In this document: in pieces, positions 27,440 to 35,757 of the stretch
Layout of the letters: each line of letters begins with the position of its first letter
How positions within the stretch are numbered: position 1 is the first letter of the stretch
Assembly: GCF_026339935.1 (NCBI RefSeq)
Contig: NZ_JAPEPX010000001.1
Span: 620,001 to 684,000, forward strand
Origin: Streptomyces sp. NBC_01551
GTDB lineage: Bacteria; Actinomycetota; Actinomycetes; Streptomycetales; Streptomycetaceae
Length of the DNA: 64,000 nucleotides
Reading direction: 5' to 3'
Notes under the pieces: model-generated
What the model was told of the DNA's origin: nothing
The model's input: only the letters and a program-made list of their open reading frames with translations
Databases searched by the model: none
Position numbers and translations under genes: made by a program

Positions 27440-27888
27440 CGGCTGCCCCCGATCGCCTTCGGACGGTCGCACAGGCTCTTCTTCGCCGCTTCCGTGAGCC
27501 CCTTGGCCGGGTCGGCGAGGTCGGCCATCGCGACCCCGGACACCGTGCCGTCCGGGTTGAAGCAGACCACCGCCTCGCCCGGGTGCTTGGCCGCGAGGGC
27601 GTTCGCCTCGGCCAGCTTCTGCGCCTCGGTCAGCGGGGCTTCCTTGTGCACCCCACCCTTGGGCGGGGCCAGTTCCGGAGTCTTCTCCGGGTTGATGTTC
27701 ATCGGCTGCCGGGACTTCGGCTGCGCTTCCGGCCAGGTCGGCGTTGCCTTCGACGATCCGTCCGAGGACGCCGACGCCAAGGTCGCCGCGCCCGTCACTG
27801 CCGCGCCCACCAAGAGCGCGGCTCCCACCCCCAGCACCAGCCGGCGACGCGCGGAGCGCGAGCCGTCAGAGTTCCTTTGAGTGCTCAT
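27436..27888 (-). CDS. exported or membrane-anchored protein of unknown function (150 aa)
   Basis: The start MSTQRNSDGS at 27888 was preferred; an open frame reaches 28074 but enters a non-coding promoter region. Residues 14-40 (RRRLVLGVGAALLVGAAVTGAATLASA) form a Tat- or Sec-like signal or a single membrane anchor. The mature part has a Pro-rich linker and a conserved-looking block with two Cys (VVCFNPDGTVSG, KKSLCDRP). No known domain recognised. Translationally coupled to the downstream metzincin. Confidence 0.7.
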   Translation of the reverse strand: MSTQRNSDGSRSARRRLVLGVGAALLVGAAVTGAATLASASSDGSSKATPTWPEAQPKSRQPMNINPEKTPELAPPKGGVHKEAPLTEAQKLAEANALAAKHPGEAVVCFNPDGTVSGVAMADLADPAKGLTEAAKKSLCDRPKAIGGSR

Positions 27889-28069
27889 GTCGGCAGGCTG
27901 ACACGCATGACTAACCGTAACAACGCAGTCCGGCCTGGGGAGTTGACTCCGGCCGAAATCGAACACTCCCTGGCCTGAACCGGCTTTCCGGCGACCGGAA
28001 GTCGACTCCGGGGCGTGCGCCGGAGGCTCACCCCAGGGGCTCGGGGAGACACGGAGAGAAGGATTGACA

Positions 28070-28089
28070 GGCAAACTTGCAAGTCTGCC
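28070..28089. promoter_or_regulatory. 20-bp palindrome over the marR promoter
   Basis: GGCAAACTTG and CAAGTCTGCC form an inverted repeat with 9 of 10 base pairs. It starts directly after a perfect -35 hexamer TTGACA (28064-28069), so a bound regulator would block the promoter. The ATG of the MarR gene lies 24 bases downstream. Inferred autoregulatory operator. Confidence 0.75.
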
Positions 28090-28112
28090 TGAAGATCTCC
28101 TAGGGTCGCCCC

Positions 28113-28571
28113 ATGACCGAAGGCCCGCCTCCCATACCCCCTCCGCAGCCGCAGCCGCCGCGCGACACCGCCGAGGAGCTCCAGCTCGCCCTCGGCATGC
28201 TGGTCCGACAGCTGCGCACCGCCGCCGACGGCGGGGTGAGCCTGTCGCAGGTCTCCGTACTCAAGCGGCTCGACCGGCTCGGCCCGTCCACCGCGTCGGA
28301 GCTGGCCCGGGCCGAGAAGATCCGGCCGCAGTCGGTCATCGCCACCGTGAACACCCTCCAGGCGGGCGGCCACGTCGTCCGCACCCCGCACCCGACCGAC
28401 GGCCGGCAGCTGCTGATCTCCCTCACCCCCGGGGGCCGGGCCTTCGTCCGCGAGCGCCGCGAGGCCGGGCACGGGCGGATCGCCGAACTGATCGCCGAGC
28501 GGCTGACCCCGGCCGAGCAGCGGCTGCTCGCCGAGGCCGTCCCCCTGCTGCGACGGCTGGCCGAGGACTGA
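28113..28571 (+). CDS. MarR-family regulator (152 aa)
   Basis: Winged-helix repressor: SLSQVSVLKRLDRLGPSTASELARAEKIRPQSVIATVNTL is the HTH (about 43-85) and HPTDGRQLLISLT the wing (about 92-105). A Pro-rich segment precedes the first helix. It is 43 bases upstream of an isochorismatase-like hydrolase, probably its target in the same transcript, and its own promoter carries a matching palindrome. MarR proteins usually respond to small aromatic or electrophilic compounds; the ligand here is unknown. Confidence 0.9.
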   Translation: MTEGPPPIPPPQPQPPRDTAEELQLALGMLVRQLRTAADGGVSLSQVSVLKRLDRLGPSTASELARAEKIRPQSVIATVNTLQAGGHVVRTPHPTDGRQLLISLTPGGRAFVRERREAGHGRIAELIAERLTPAEQRLLAEAVPLLRRLAED

Positions 28572-28614
28572 ACGCCCTTCCCCGCGCCCTCCCCCCACGT
28601 ACCGAGGAGCTCCC

Positions 28615-29187
28615 ATGACCGACACGCTGACGCTCGACTCCAGCACCGCGCTGGTCCTGATCGACCTCCAGGGCGGCATCCTGAGCATGCCGACCAACAA
28701 GCCCTCCGCCGAGGTCCTGCGCAACGGGATCGCGCTCGCCGAGGCCTTCCGCGCGCACAAGCTGCCGGTGGTCCTGGTCAGGGTCGCCTGGTCGCCCGAC
28801 GGCGGCGATCTGCCGATCACCGATGTCGACCGCCCGGGCCCCGACACCGCGCCGCCCGCCGCGTTCTCCGAGATCCCGGCCGAGCTCGCCGCGCTGGGGG
28901 ACGTGGTCGTCACCAAGCGCCACTGGGGCGCCTTCACCGGTACGGAACTCGACCTCCAGCTGCGCCGGCGCGGAATCCACCGCATCGTGCTGGCCGGCAT
29001 CTCCACCAGCGCCGGCGTCGAGTCCACCGCCCGTACGGCCTGGGAGCACAGCTACAGCCTGGTCTTCGCCGAGGACGCGACCGCCGACCGCGACGCCGCG
29101 TCGCACGAGCACAGCTTCGGGAAGATCTTCCCCCGCATCGGCAGGGTCAGCACCACCGCCGAGATCATCGCGGCCCTCAACGCCTGA
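28615..29187 (+). CDS. isochorismatase-like hydrolase, catalytic Cys replaced by Gly (190 aa)
   Basis: Cysteine-hydrolase fold: Asp17 in LVLIDLQ, Lys101 in VTKRHWGAF and a conserved GISTSAGVESTAR loop. Cysteine hydrolases have Cys where this protein has Gly134 (TxxCV becomes TSAGV). True isochorismatases such as EntB and PhzD also lack the Cys, so an acid-catalysed vinyl-ether hydrolase is possible, as is a non-amidase role. AGGAGC Shine-Dalgarno upstream. Co-transcribed with the MarR gene. Confidence 0.85.
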   Translation: MTDTLTLDSSTALVLIDLQGGILSMPTNKPSAEVLRNGIALAEAFRAHKLPVVLVRVAWSPDGGDLPITDVDRPGPDTAPPAAFSEIPAELAALGDVVVTKRHWGAFTGTELDLQLRRRGIHRIVLAGISTSAGVESTARTAWEHSYSLVFAEDATADRDAASHEHSFGKIFPRIGRVSTTAEIIAALNA

Positions 29188-29214
29188 CGAGCCGACCCCG
29201 CCAGGCGCCGGCGG

Positions 29215-29673
29215 TCACCGGGCAGCCCCGCACCCTCGCCGGACCGGGGCCGGGCAGGGCACCTCCACCCACACGCACTTGCCGCCCGCCCCCGGCCGGC
29301 ACCCCCAGTCGCGGGCCAGGCGTTCCACGATCAGCAGCCCGTACCCGCCGGGCCGCGCCGGCCGGGAGAGGCGGCCGGCCAGCGGCACCGGCGGCGCCGG
29401 ATTCGCGTCCGTCACCTCGATCCGCAGCCGCTCGTGGGTGCAGTCCAGGACCAGGGCGGTCGGCCCGCCGCCGTGCAGGCAGGCGTTGGACACCACCTCC
29501 GACACCAGCAGCAGGACGTCGTCGGCGGCCTGGCGGTCCTCGTCCGCCTCGGGCGGCAGCCAGTGCCAGGCGGTCAGCGCCCGCCGCGTGAAATCGCGGC
29601 TGCGCGTGACCACGTCGGCGTCCCCGGCAAAGGCCAGGCGCCGGATCCGGCCGGACGGCCCACACGGTTCCAT
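29215..29673 (-). CDS. anti-sigma/ATP-binding serine-kinase domain protein (RsbW-like, 152 aa)
   Basis: GHKL-fold ATPase: N-box LLLVSEVVSNACLHGGGPT, then a G1-like VTDANPAPP and a GGYGLLIVERLA G2 region. In Streptomyces these proteins phosphorylate STAS partners or inhibit sigma factors. It lies 5 bases downstream of a STAS gene, forming a partner-switch pair. No sigma-factor gene is adjacent, so the target is unknown. ATG at 29673 chosen because it follows the STAS stop directly. Confidence 0.85.
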   Translation of the reverse strand: MEPCGPSGRIRRLAFAGDADVVTRSRDFTRRALTAWHWLPPEADEDRQAADDVLLLVSEVVSNACLHGGGPTALVLDCTHERLRIEVTDANPAPPVPLAGRLSRPARPGGYGLLIVERLARDWGCRPGAGGKCVWVEVPCPAPVRRGCGAAR

Positions 29674-29678
29674 GGCGC

Positions 29679-30044
29679 TCAGGTCCCTCCCCCGCGCCCC
29701 AGCGCTTGCGCCACATCGGCGTACACGTCGAACACCCGGTCCACGCCGGTGATGCGGAACATGCGGGCGACCGGCCCGCGCGGCTCCCCCACCCGGAAGG
29801 CACCGCCGGCCTCCTGGACGGCGAGGCGGCCGCGCAGCAGCTCGTTCAGCCCGGCGGAATCGCAGAACCCGAGTTCCGTCAGGTCCACCACCAGCCGCGC
29901 GGCCCGCACGAGGGCCGCGTCGAGGGCTCGGCGCAGCGCGCTGGCCGTGTCGTGGTCCAGCTCCCCGGCGAGCGCGAGGACGACGGCCCCGTCGACCGTC
30001 TCCACCTTCACGGTGAAGCGCTCCTGAATCACTCCCGTCGCCAT
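29679..30044 (-). CDS. STAS-domain anti-sigma-factor antagonist (121 aa)
   Basis: Single STAS domain filling the protein. Ser63 in GFCDSAGLNELL is the expected phosphorylation site for the neighbouring kinase. FTVKVETVDGAVVLALAGELD is the typical first strands. When unphosphorylated it should bind the anti-sigma protein and release a sigma factor. Transcribed before the RsbW-like gene with a 5-base gap. Confidence 0.88.
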   Translation of the reverse strand: MATGVIQERFTVKVETVDGAVVLALAGELDHDTASALRRALDAALVRAARLVVDLTELGFCDSAGLNELLRGRLAVQEAGGAFRVGEPRGPVARMFRITGVDRVFDVYADVAQALGRGGGT

Positions 30045-30147
30045 CCGGCATCACCCCTCACCCCCCGGTCACACCGTTTCGCCCGGCGCCTGCCCGGATC
30101 CAGGCGGGATACGCCTCGGCTCGCGATGCCCGCGATGCCCGCGGCGG

Positions 30148-31350
30148 CTACGCGCGGACGCGTCCGGACCCGCGCATGCCCGCCGCCGCGCCGCCGGGCA
30201 CGGGGAACGGCGGGCGGCGGATCATCCGGGAGACCCGGATCAAAGCCCGCTGGTCGAGGGACGGCAGCGCGGTCGCGGCGCCGTCGTCGAGGAGCGGGGG
30301 CTCCGCGTCCCCGGACGCCGTCTTGGCGGCCATGGCGTCGACCAGAACGGCGGCCTCCACGGCGGCCGCCACCTTCTCGGGGGTCAGCCGCAGGGCCGAC
30401 GCCCGCGCCTGCGCCGCCCGCGCGACGGCCGGGTTGCGGTACGGCCGCAGGGCGAGCCGGCCGTCCTGGACCTCGGCGACCCGCCGGGTGGCCTTGAGTT
30501 CGACGTCCCACCACGGCACCGGCAGCGCGGCCGCGACGGCCGGCGTGGCCTCCCGCAGGGCCCGCCACAGCGGTCCCAGTTGCAGGAAGACCCGGTTCTC
30601 CCACAGGGTGCGCTCCACGCTGCCCCCGACCATCGGCAGCATGAAGCCGATGCCGGTGAACAGGGTGCAGGCGAAGGCGAACCCCCGGGAGACCTCGGAG
30701 TCCAGCCAGTCCCACCCGGTGCCCCCGCACCAGCGTGCGCCGACGGCGAGCAGCTTCGCGGCGTCGAGGCCGATGTTGAGGGCGAAGCCGAGGATGAGCA
30801 CCCGCAGGCCGCGGCGCAGCCACTTCGGCCCGGTGACGCCCGCGGCCCAGCGCACGCACAGCACGGTCGCCATGACGCCGGCGACGGTGTGGGCGGCGAG
30901 GTAGAGCAGGATCATCTCCCGGATGTACGGGGTCCTGGCGTAGTACGGGTCGAAGTCCACGCGGCGTTCCACCGGCGCGTCCCCGAGGGCGAACAGGACG
31001 ACGATCCCGATGACGGCGAGTCCGTAGGCGACCATCAGCCGGCGCACCCAGCGGCCGGCCTTCTCCCGGCTCCAGTCGCGCCAGTAGATGATCAGGGTGA
31101 GGACCAGCGCGCTCTCCAGGGTGAGCATCGAGTACACCAGGGGCGCGCTGACGTTGGGGATGCCGGTGGCGGCGTTGACCACGCCGATCACGTCGGGGTT
31201 GGCGCAGGCGAAGCAGGTACCGCCGAGGAGCAGGACCCCGCAGACGAGGACGTACAGCGGGTCGCGGTTGTGGCGCAGGCCGGGCGCCTTGACGAGGAAC
31301 GCGAGCCACATCAGGCCGGAGACGACCCAGAAGCCGACGTTCTCGGTCAC
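30148..31350 (-). CDS. MAB_1171c-family putative membrane transporter (400 aa)
   Basis: About seven membrane helices in the first 250 residues (for example VGFWVVSGLMWLAFLV, YVLVCGVLLLGGTCFAC, LMVAYGLAVIGIVVLFAL), followed by a soluble tail of about 150 residues. The arrangement matches the MAB_1171c family, common in actinobacteria beside XRE and ImmA/IrrE genes; no transport activity has been clearly established for it. Start GTG at 31350 overlaps the stop of the protease gene (GTGA), so the two are translated together. Confidence 0.75.
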   Translation of the reverse strand: MTENVGFWVVSGLMWLAFLVKAPGLRHNRDPLYVLVCGVLLLGGTCFACANPDVIGVVNAATGIPNVSAPLVYSMLTLESALVLTLIIYWRDWSREKAGRWVRRLMVAYGLAVIGIVVLFALGDAPVERRVDFDPYYARTPYIREMILLYLAAHTVAGVMATVLCVRWAAGVTGPKWLRRGLRVLILGFALNIGLDAAKLLAVGARWCGGTGWDWLDSEVSRGFAFACTLFTGIGFMLPMVGGSVERTLWENRVFLQLGPLWRALREATPAVAAALPVPWWDVELKATRRVAEVQDGRLALRPYRNPAVARAAQARASALRLTPEKVAAAVEAAVLVDAMAAKTASGDAEPPLLDDGAATALPSLDQRALIRVSRMIRRPPFPVPGGAAAGMRGSGRVRA

Positions 31351-31901
31351 CAGGCGCCACCGCCGGCGGGGCCGAGGGAGACGTTGAGCTTGTGTCCGAA
31401 GGCGCTGGAGGACTGCGGGACATGGGCGCCCTTGCCGAGCCAGTGCTTGCTGCGCATGGCGAGCAGGGAGCCGAACAGCTCGCAGGCGCGCTCGCCGTCC
31501 TCGCCGCAGTCGGTGCGCGCGGAGGAGCGGGCGGCGATCCGCTCGACGGTGCTGGCGGTCAGGTCGGGGGCGAAGAGGTCCGCGCAGTCCGATTCTCCGA
31601 GGATCTGGGCGTGCCCGGAGTCCTCCTCCATGTGCCACAGCTCGTGGCCGAGGATGCCCAACTGGTGCTCGGGATCGGTGTTGGCCTCGATCAGGACGAG
31701 ATTGCGGGTCCGCGTCCACACGAGCAGGCCGCTGACGGTACTGACGGGAAAGGACACCAGGTGCGGTTCGACGGGCTGGCCGTGCCGCTTGGCCATCGCC
31801 TCGCACAGCGCACGGAAGACGACGGCGGGTTCGACGGGAGCGTGCAGTTCGATGCCGCGGATGAGGTCGTCCCGGGTGCGGCGCATTCTCTTGATGTCCA
31901 T
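31347..31901 (-). CDS. ImmA/IrrE-family metallo-endopeptidase (184 aa)
   Basis: Zinc peptidase motif HELWH (His86, Glu87, His90) with a downstream DCADLFAPDL segment. Members cleave XRE-type repressors, as ImmA does for ImmR and IrrE for DdrO. The XRE gene lies immediately upstream in the same direction, so its product is the probable substrate. The stop overlaps the transporter gene start. ATG at 31901 (MDIKRMRR) with AGG upstream. Confidence 0.85.
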   Translation of the reverse strand: MDIKRMRRTRDDLIRGIELHAPVEPAVVFRALCEAMAKRHGQPVEPHLVSFPVSTVSGLLVWTRTRNLVLIEANTDPEHQLGILGHELWHMEEDSGHAQILGESDCADLFAPDLTASTVERIAARSSARTDCGEDGERACELFGSLLAMRSKHWLGKGAHVPQSSSAFGHKLNVSLGPAGGGAW

Positions 31902-31938
31902 GTCGTCCTTTGACCTGAGGAAGGGGTCGTGCTCCGCG

Positions 31939-32529
31939 CTACCGGCCGCCCGTGCCGGGGCGCAGAATGCTTTCCACCAGGCCGAGCAGGGTGGCGGCGG
32001 TGGCCTTGTCCCTGACCGACACCCCGGCGCTCCGCCCGGCCGTCGCCAGCGCCGCGCCGCTGTCCCGGCACCGCCGGCGCAGCCGGTCCACCTCGTCGGC
32101 GTCGTGTGCGGCCCGGGTCTCTTCCGCGTCGGCGGGGCCCGGGAGGCCGAGGGGGTGCGCGGCGGGCGCGCCGCCCGCCGGACAGGGGGCGGCGGGCAGG
32201 CCGGACGCACGGGCCGACTCCAGGGCCAGCAGCCTGCGTTCGACGGCCGCCACCGCGGGGTGCGTCTCGGGCCGGACGAAGTAGTCGACGCCGTCGAGGC
32301 GGAAGAAGGCGGCCAGGCTCAGCGCCCGGTCGAGCCCGGGCACCGATTTCCCGTTGCGGAGATTGGCCACGTGCTGCTGGCTGATGCGCGTGCCCGCGGC
32401 GATCTCGACGTCGAGGTAGCGGGCGCCCCCGTCCGGATAGCGCAGTTCGATCAGGCGGCTGAGCCGGGCGCCGAACAGTGCGGCACCCGTGGCCCGTTCG
32501 GCCGGCACGCCCGATGCAGGGGGGATCAT
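31939..32529 (-). CDS. XRE-like HTH regulator (196 aa)
   Basis: N-terminal helix-turn-helix (about 30-62: GTRISQQHVANLRNGKSVPGLDRALSLAAFF) followed by YFVRPE and an Ala-rich C-terminal region of unknown fold. The ATG at 32529 (MIPPASG) was chosen; an open frame to 32610 runs through the promoter palindrome. First gene of the XRE-protease-transporter operon. A regulator destroyed by its partner protease would give a stress-switched operon. Confidence 0.8.
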   Translation of the reverse strand: MIPPASGVPAERATGAALFGARLSRLIELRYPDGGARYLDVEIAAGTRISQQHVANLRNGKSVPGLDRALSLAAFFRLDGVDYFVRPETHPAVAAVERRLLALESARASGLPAAPCPAGGAPAAHPLGLPGPADAEETRAAHDADEVDRLRRRCRDSGAALATAGRSAGVSVRDKATAATLLGLVESILRPGTGGR

Positions 32530-32572
32530 GATTCGGAATCGTAGGTCCCGGGCGCGACGCTCCGGAAGGGAC

Positions 32573-32590
32573 GATCCACAATTGTTGATC
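32573..32590. promoter_or_regulatory. 18-bp palindrome upstream of the XRE operon
   Basis: GATCCACAATTGTTGATC: 16 of 18 positions symmetric, AT-rich in a very GC-rich region, and 44 bases before the XRE start codon. Best candidate operator for the XRE protein. Confidence 0.75.
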
Positions 32591-32686
32591 TGACCTGCGA
32601 TATCGGCCACATCCGGGGAAACGATCGCGCCATCTCCGGCAGGCGCCCCGCCTCGGCGCGACGCCCGCCGGATCCCGTTCAGCGGC

Positions 32687-33307
32687 TCATGAGGCCTCCG
32701 TGGCCGCGGCGAGGGAGTGCAGGTAGCGCATGAGCGTCATCAGGACGTCGCGGCTGGAGTCGCGGCGCCGGGCGTCGCAGACGACGAGCGGCACGGACGC
32801 GGGCAGGTCGAGGGCGGCGCGCAGCTCGTCCAGCGGGTGCTCGGGCGCCTCGGGGAAGGAGTTGACGGCGACCACGAACGGTACGCCTCGCTCCTCCAGC
32901 CGGCCGATCACGTCGAAGCTGACCTCCAGCCTGCGGGTGTCGACGAGGACGACCGCGCCGAGGGCGCCCTCGAACAGGCCGTGCCAGAGGAACCAGAACC
33001 GCTGCTGGCCCGGGGTGCCGAACAGGTACAGCACCAGTTCCTCATTGATGCTGATGCGGCCGAAGTCCATGGCCACGGTGGTGGAGCTCTTGCGCTCCAC
33101 CCCCCGGATGTCGTCGACGCCGACCCCGGCCTGGGTCATCGTCTCCTCGGTGGTCAGGGGCCGGATCTCGCTCACCGAGCCGACCAGGGTCGTCTTGCCG
33201 ACCCCGAATCCGCCGACGATGACGACCTTGACCGCGGCGGCGGCCGTGGCCGGCAGCGCGTCCTCCCGCCGCGGGCCGGCGGGCTTCTCAGAGCTTTCGA
33301 AGTCCAT
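32687..33307 (-). CDS. cvnD: conservon small GTP-binding protein CvnD (206 aa)
   Basis: MglA/Ras-like GTPase: P-loop GGFGVGKTT (Lys38), the switch region around FGTPGQQRF, and VAVNSFPEAP near the guanine-specificity position. Fourth gene of a Streptomyces conservon; these complexes couple a membrane kinase-like sensor (CvnA) to a GTPase on the membrane. The ATG at 33307 has GAGG 10 bases upstream and overlaps the cvnC gene by 20 bp. Confidence 0.9.
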   Translation of the reverse strand: MDFESSEKPAGPRREDALPATAAAAVKVVIVGGFGVGKTTLVGSVSEIRPLTTEETMTQAGVGVDDIRGVERKSSTTVAMDFGRISINEELVLYLFGTPGQQRFWFLWHGLFEGALGAVVLVDTRRLEVSFDVIGRLEERGVPFVVAVNSFPEAPEHPLDELRAALDLPASVPLVVCDARRRDSSRDVLMTLMRYLHSLAAATEAS

Positions 33308-33647
33308 CGATGACTGCCTCAATCAGTGCCAGATCCGGGAGTTGGGCGGGTGCGACGGGTGGGCGGGACAGCACCTGGTTGGCGTCGAGCAGGTCACCGA
33401 GCAGTACGGTGACCACGCTCACCGGCAGGCCGAGGTACGCGGAGATCTCGGCCACCGAGAGCGGCGACTGGCACAGCCGCATGATCGCCGCGTGCTCGGG
33501 CTGCATCCCGGGCCTGGGCCCCGACCTGGCGATGATCAGCGTCACCAGGTCGAGGGAGGTGGACTGTAACGGTCCGCTGCGACCGCCGGTGATGACGTAG
33601 AGCCGCTCGGGGGTGCCGTCGTCCCAGCCCCGGCCCGGGTTGCTCAC
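33288..33647 (-). CDS. cvnC: conservon DUF742 protein CvnC (119 aa)
   Basis: DUF742 protein with a winged-helix-like core (HAAIMRLCQSPLSVAEISAYLGLPVSVVTVLLGDLL) and the usual YVITGGRSGP N-terminus. In conservons it is part of the membrane complex with CvnA, B and D. The start overlaps the cvnB stop (ATGA), and the 3' end overlaps cvnD. Confidence 0.92.
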   Translation of the reverse strand: MSNPGRGWDDGTPERLYVITGGRSGPLQSTSLDLVTLIIARSGPRPGMQPEHAAIMRLCQSPLSVAEISAYLGLPVSVVTVLLGDLLDANQVLSRPPVAPAQLPDLALIEAVIDGLRKL

Positions 33648-34051
33648 GCGGGCTGCCCCTCGCGGCGCGGCGGGCTGCTCAGGTGCTCTCCGATCCGGGC
33701 GACCAGGTCGCGCATCCGCTGGCCCATCAGGCCCGCGTCGACGCCCTCGTCGGCGAGTACGGCGAGGTAGGCGCCGGCGCCGGCCGCCATCAGGTAGAAG
33801 AAACCGCCGTCCATCTCGATGACGACGAGCCTCATCCGCCCGCTGCTGTTCGGGAGTTCGGAGGCGACCGCGCCGGCGAGGCTCTGCAGCCCGGCGCAGG
33901 CGGCGGCGAGCCGGTCCGCGGTGTCGGTCTCCGCGCCGTACTGCGCCATGCGCAGGCCGTCGGCGGAGAGCACGATGACGTGGCGGGTCTGCGGAACGCT
34001 CTCGGCCAGGTCCTTGAGCATCCAGTCCATATTGGTCTGCAGCTGACTCAT
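33644..34051 (-). CDS. cvnB: conservon roadblock/LC7 protein CvnB (135 aa)
   Basis: Roadblock/LC7 fold, expected to regulate the CvnD GTPase: NMDWMLKDLAESVPQTRHVIVLSADGLRMA start, then YLAVLADEGVDAGLMG. ATG at 34051 overlaps the cvnA stop. An upstream open extension lies inside cvnA and was discarded. Confidence 0.92.
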   Translation of the reverse strand: MSQLQTNMDWMLKDLAESVPQTRHVIVLSADGLRMAQYGAETDTADRLAAACAGLQSLAGAVASELPNSSGRMRLVVIEMDGGFFYLMAAGAGAYLAVLADEGVDAGLMGQRMRDLVARIGEHLSSPPRREGQPA

Positions 34052-35757
34052 GGCTGTTCCCCCTTGCTCGCCGAGTCCGGCGAGGCGTCTGTGTTCTGGC
34101 TTGCTCCGCCGGTCCGGCTCGCGGCGGTCTGACTGTCCCCGGCCAGGCCGCCCTGGAAGGCGGCCAGCCACATGCCGGGCTGCACCTGGGGCTCGGGCTC
34201 GGTCACGGCCCGTGCGGCGGGTACGGCGGACGCGGTGGCGCTGGTCGGGTCGAGGGCGCCGGGCAGGGCCGGCGCCGGGGTGTGGGCCTTGCGGCGGCGC
34301 TGCGGGAGGCCGTTCGCGGTGCGCTCGGTGACCACGGGGATCTCCTCGTCGGCCGGCATCGGCCGCGGACCGGTGGCCGGGCGCGGGGGCGCCTGACGTA
34401 CGGCCGTGGTATCGGCCGCGTGACGGACGGCCGTGGTGTCGGCCGCGTGACGGACGGCCGTGGTGTCGGCCGCGTGAGGTACGGCCGCGGTGTCGGCAGC
34501 CTGGCGTACGGCCGCGGTGTCGCCGGCCGGCGCCGCGGTCCTTCCGGCCCCCGTCGGCAGGGCCGCCCGGGGCCCGGAGGCGGTGCCGATGCCGTGGGCG
34601 ACGCCGGTGGCGGCCTCGGCGGTGGTGATCAGGTCCTGGGGGATGACCAGGACGGCGCGCACCCCGCCGTACGCGGAGGCGCGCAGGGAGACCTGGAAGT
34701 CGTACGCCTGCGCGAGGCGGCCGACGACGGCGAGGCCCAGGCGCGGGGTCTCACCGAGGTCGTTGAGGTCGATGCCCTGCTGCGCCTGGCGCAGCATGCG
34801 CTCGGCCCGGTTGCGGGCCTCCTCGCTCATGCTCACGCCGCCGTCCTCGATCTCGACGGCGATGCCCGAGTTCACGTCGACGGCGGTCAGGTGGACCCTG
34901 GTCTGCGGCGGGGAGTAGCGGGTCGCGTTGTCCAGCAGCTCGGCGAGCGCGTGGATGAGCGGTTCGACGGCGGGGCCGACGACGGCCACCTGCGAGACGG
35001 AGTGCAGCTCCACGCGCTGGTAGTCGATGATCCGCGACATGGCGCCGCGCAGCACGCTGTACAGCGGGACGGCCTTGTTCCACTGGCGGCCGGGCCGGGC
35101 GCCGCCGAGGACGGCGATGGAGTCGGCGAGGCGGCCGATGAGGGCCGTGCCGTGGTCGAGGCGCAGCAGGTCGCCGAAGACCTTGGGGCTGCGGCCGTGC
35201 CGGTCCTCCATCTCCCGCAGTTCCTGTGCCTGCTGGTGCACGATGGCCTGGACGCGGCGGGCGATGTTCACGAAGGCGCGCTGCGCCGAATCGCGCAGGT
35301 CCTCCTCCGCGACGACGGCGTCGAGCACCGAGCGCAGCACCGCCTGGTGGGCGGCGCGGAACGCGGGGGTCAGCCCCGGCTCGTAGGCGTCGGGGTCCTC
35401 CAGGGAGGCGAGCACCTCATCGGGGAACTCCCCCTTGCGCAGCCGCTCCACGACGTCGGGCAGCAGGTCCTGCGCGAGCCGTACGGTCTCGGTCTCCTGG
35501 CGCGTCAGGGACGCCTCCTGGCCGGCGACCGTGGCCCGCAGGGCCCTGATCACCCGACCCCGCCGGGCGGCCTCGGCACAGGACAGCGCCACCGCGACGA
35601 AGGCCACCGCACCCACCCACGCGACGGGTGTGCGGGCAGGCGCGGACACCATGACGAGGGCGACCACCGCGGCGGCGGCGGTCGCCAGGGCGGGCAGCGC
35701 CCACACGACGGGTGAGGTGGGCCCTGGACTTCCGGGCGACGATCCCACTCGAACCAT
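34048..35757 (-). CDS. cvnA: conservon sensor histidine-kinase-like protein CvnA (569 aa)
   Basis: Two N-terminal membrane helices (VVWALPALATAAAAVVALVM and TPVAWVGAVAFVAVAL), a coiled-coil linker, then a GHKL ATPase domain (HALAELLDNATRYSPP N-box at about 300, IEIEDGG-type G1 as EIEDGGVSM). The C-terminal 180 residues are disordered and contain five 9-residue repeats of the DTTAVRHAA type. The ATG at 35757 has GAGGG six bases upstream; a TTG further up is less likely. It leads the cvnABCD operon. Confidence 0.9.
   Translation of the reverse strand: MVRVGSSPGSPGPTSPVVWALPALATAAAAVVALVMVSAPARTPVAWVGAVAFVAVALSCAEAARRGRVIRALRATVAGQEASLTRQETETVRLAQDLLPDVVERLRKGEFPDEVLASLEDPDAYEPGLTPAFRAAHQAVLRSVLDAVVAEEDLRDSAQRAFVNIARRVQAIVHQQAQELREMEDRHGRSPKVFGDLLRLDHGTALIGRLADSIAVLGGARPGRQWNKAVPLYSVLRGAMSRIIDYQRVELHSVSQVAVVGPAVEPLIHALAELLDNATRYSPPQTRVHLTAVDVNSGIAVEIEDGGVSMSEEARNRAERMLRQAQQGIDLNDLGETPRLGLAVVGRLAQAYDFQVSLRASAYGGVRAVLVIPQDLITTAEAATGVAHGIGTASGPRAALPTGAGRTAAPAGDTAAVRQAADTAAVPHAADTTAVRHAADTTAVRHAADTTAVRQAPPRPATGPRPMPADEEIPVVTERTANGLPQRRRKAHTPAPALPGALDPTSATASAVPAARAVTEPEPQVQPGMWLAAFQGGLAGDSQTAASRTGGASQNTDASPDSASKGEQP
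34387..34521 (-). repeat. five 27-bp repeats in cvnA
   Basis: Five in-frame 27-bp units encode DTxAVxxAA nonapeptides in the disordered C-terminal tail of CvnA; the third and fourth copies encode identical peptides, consistent with recent duplication. Confidence 0.88.
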
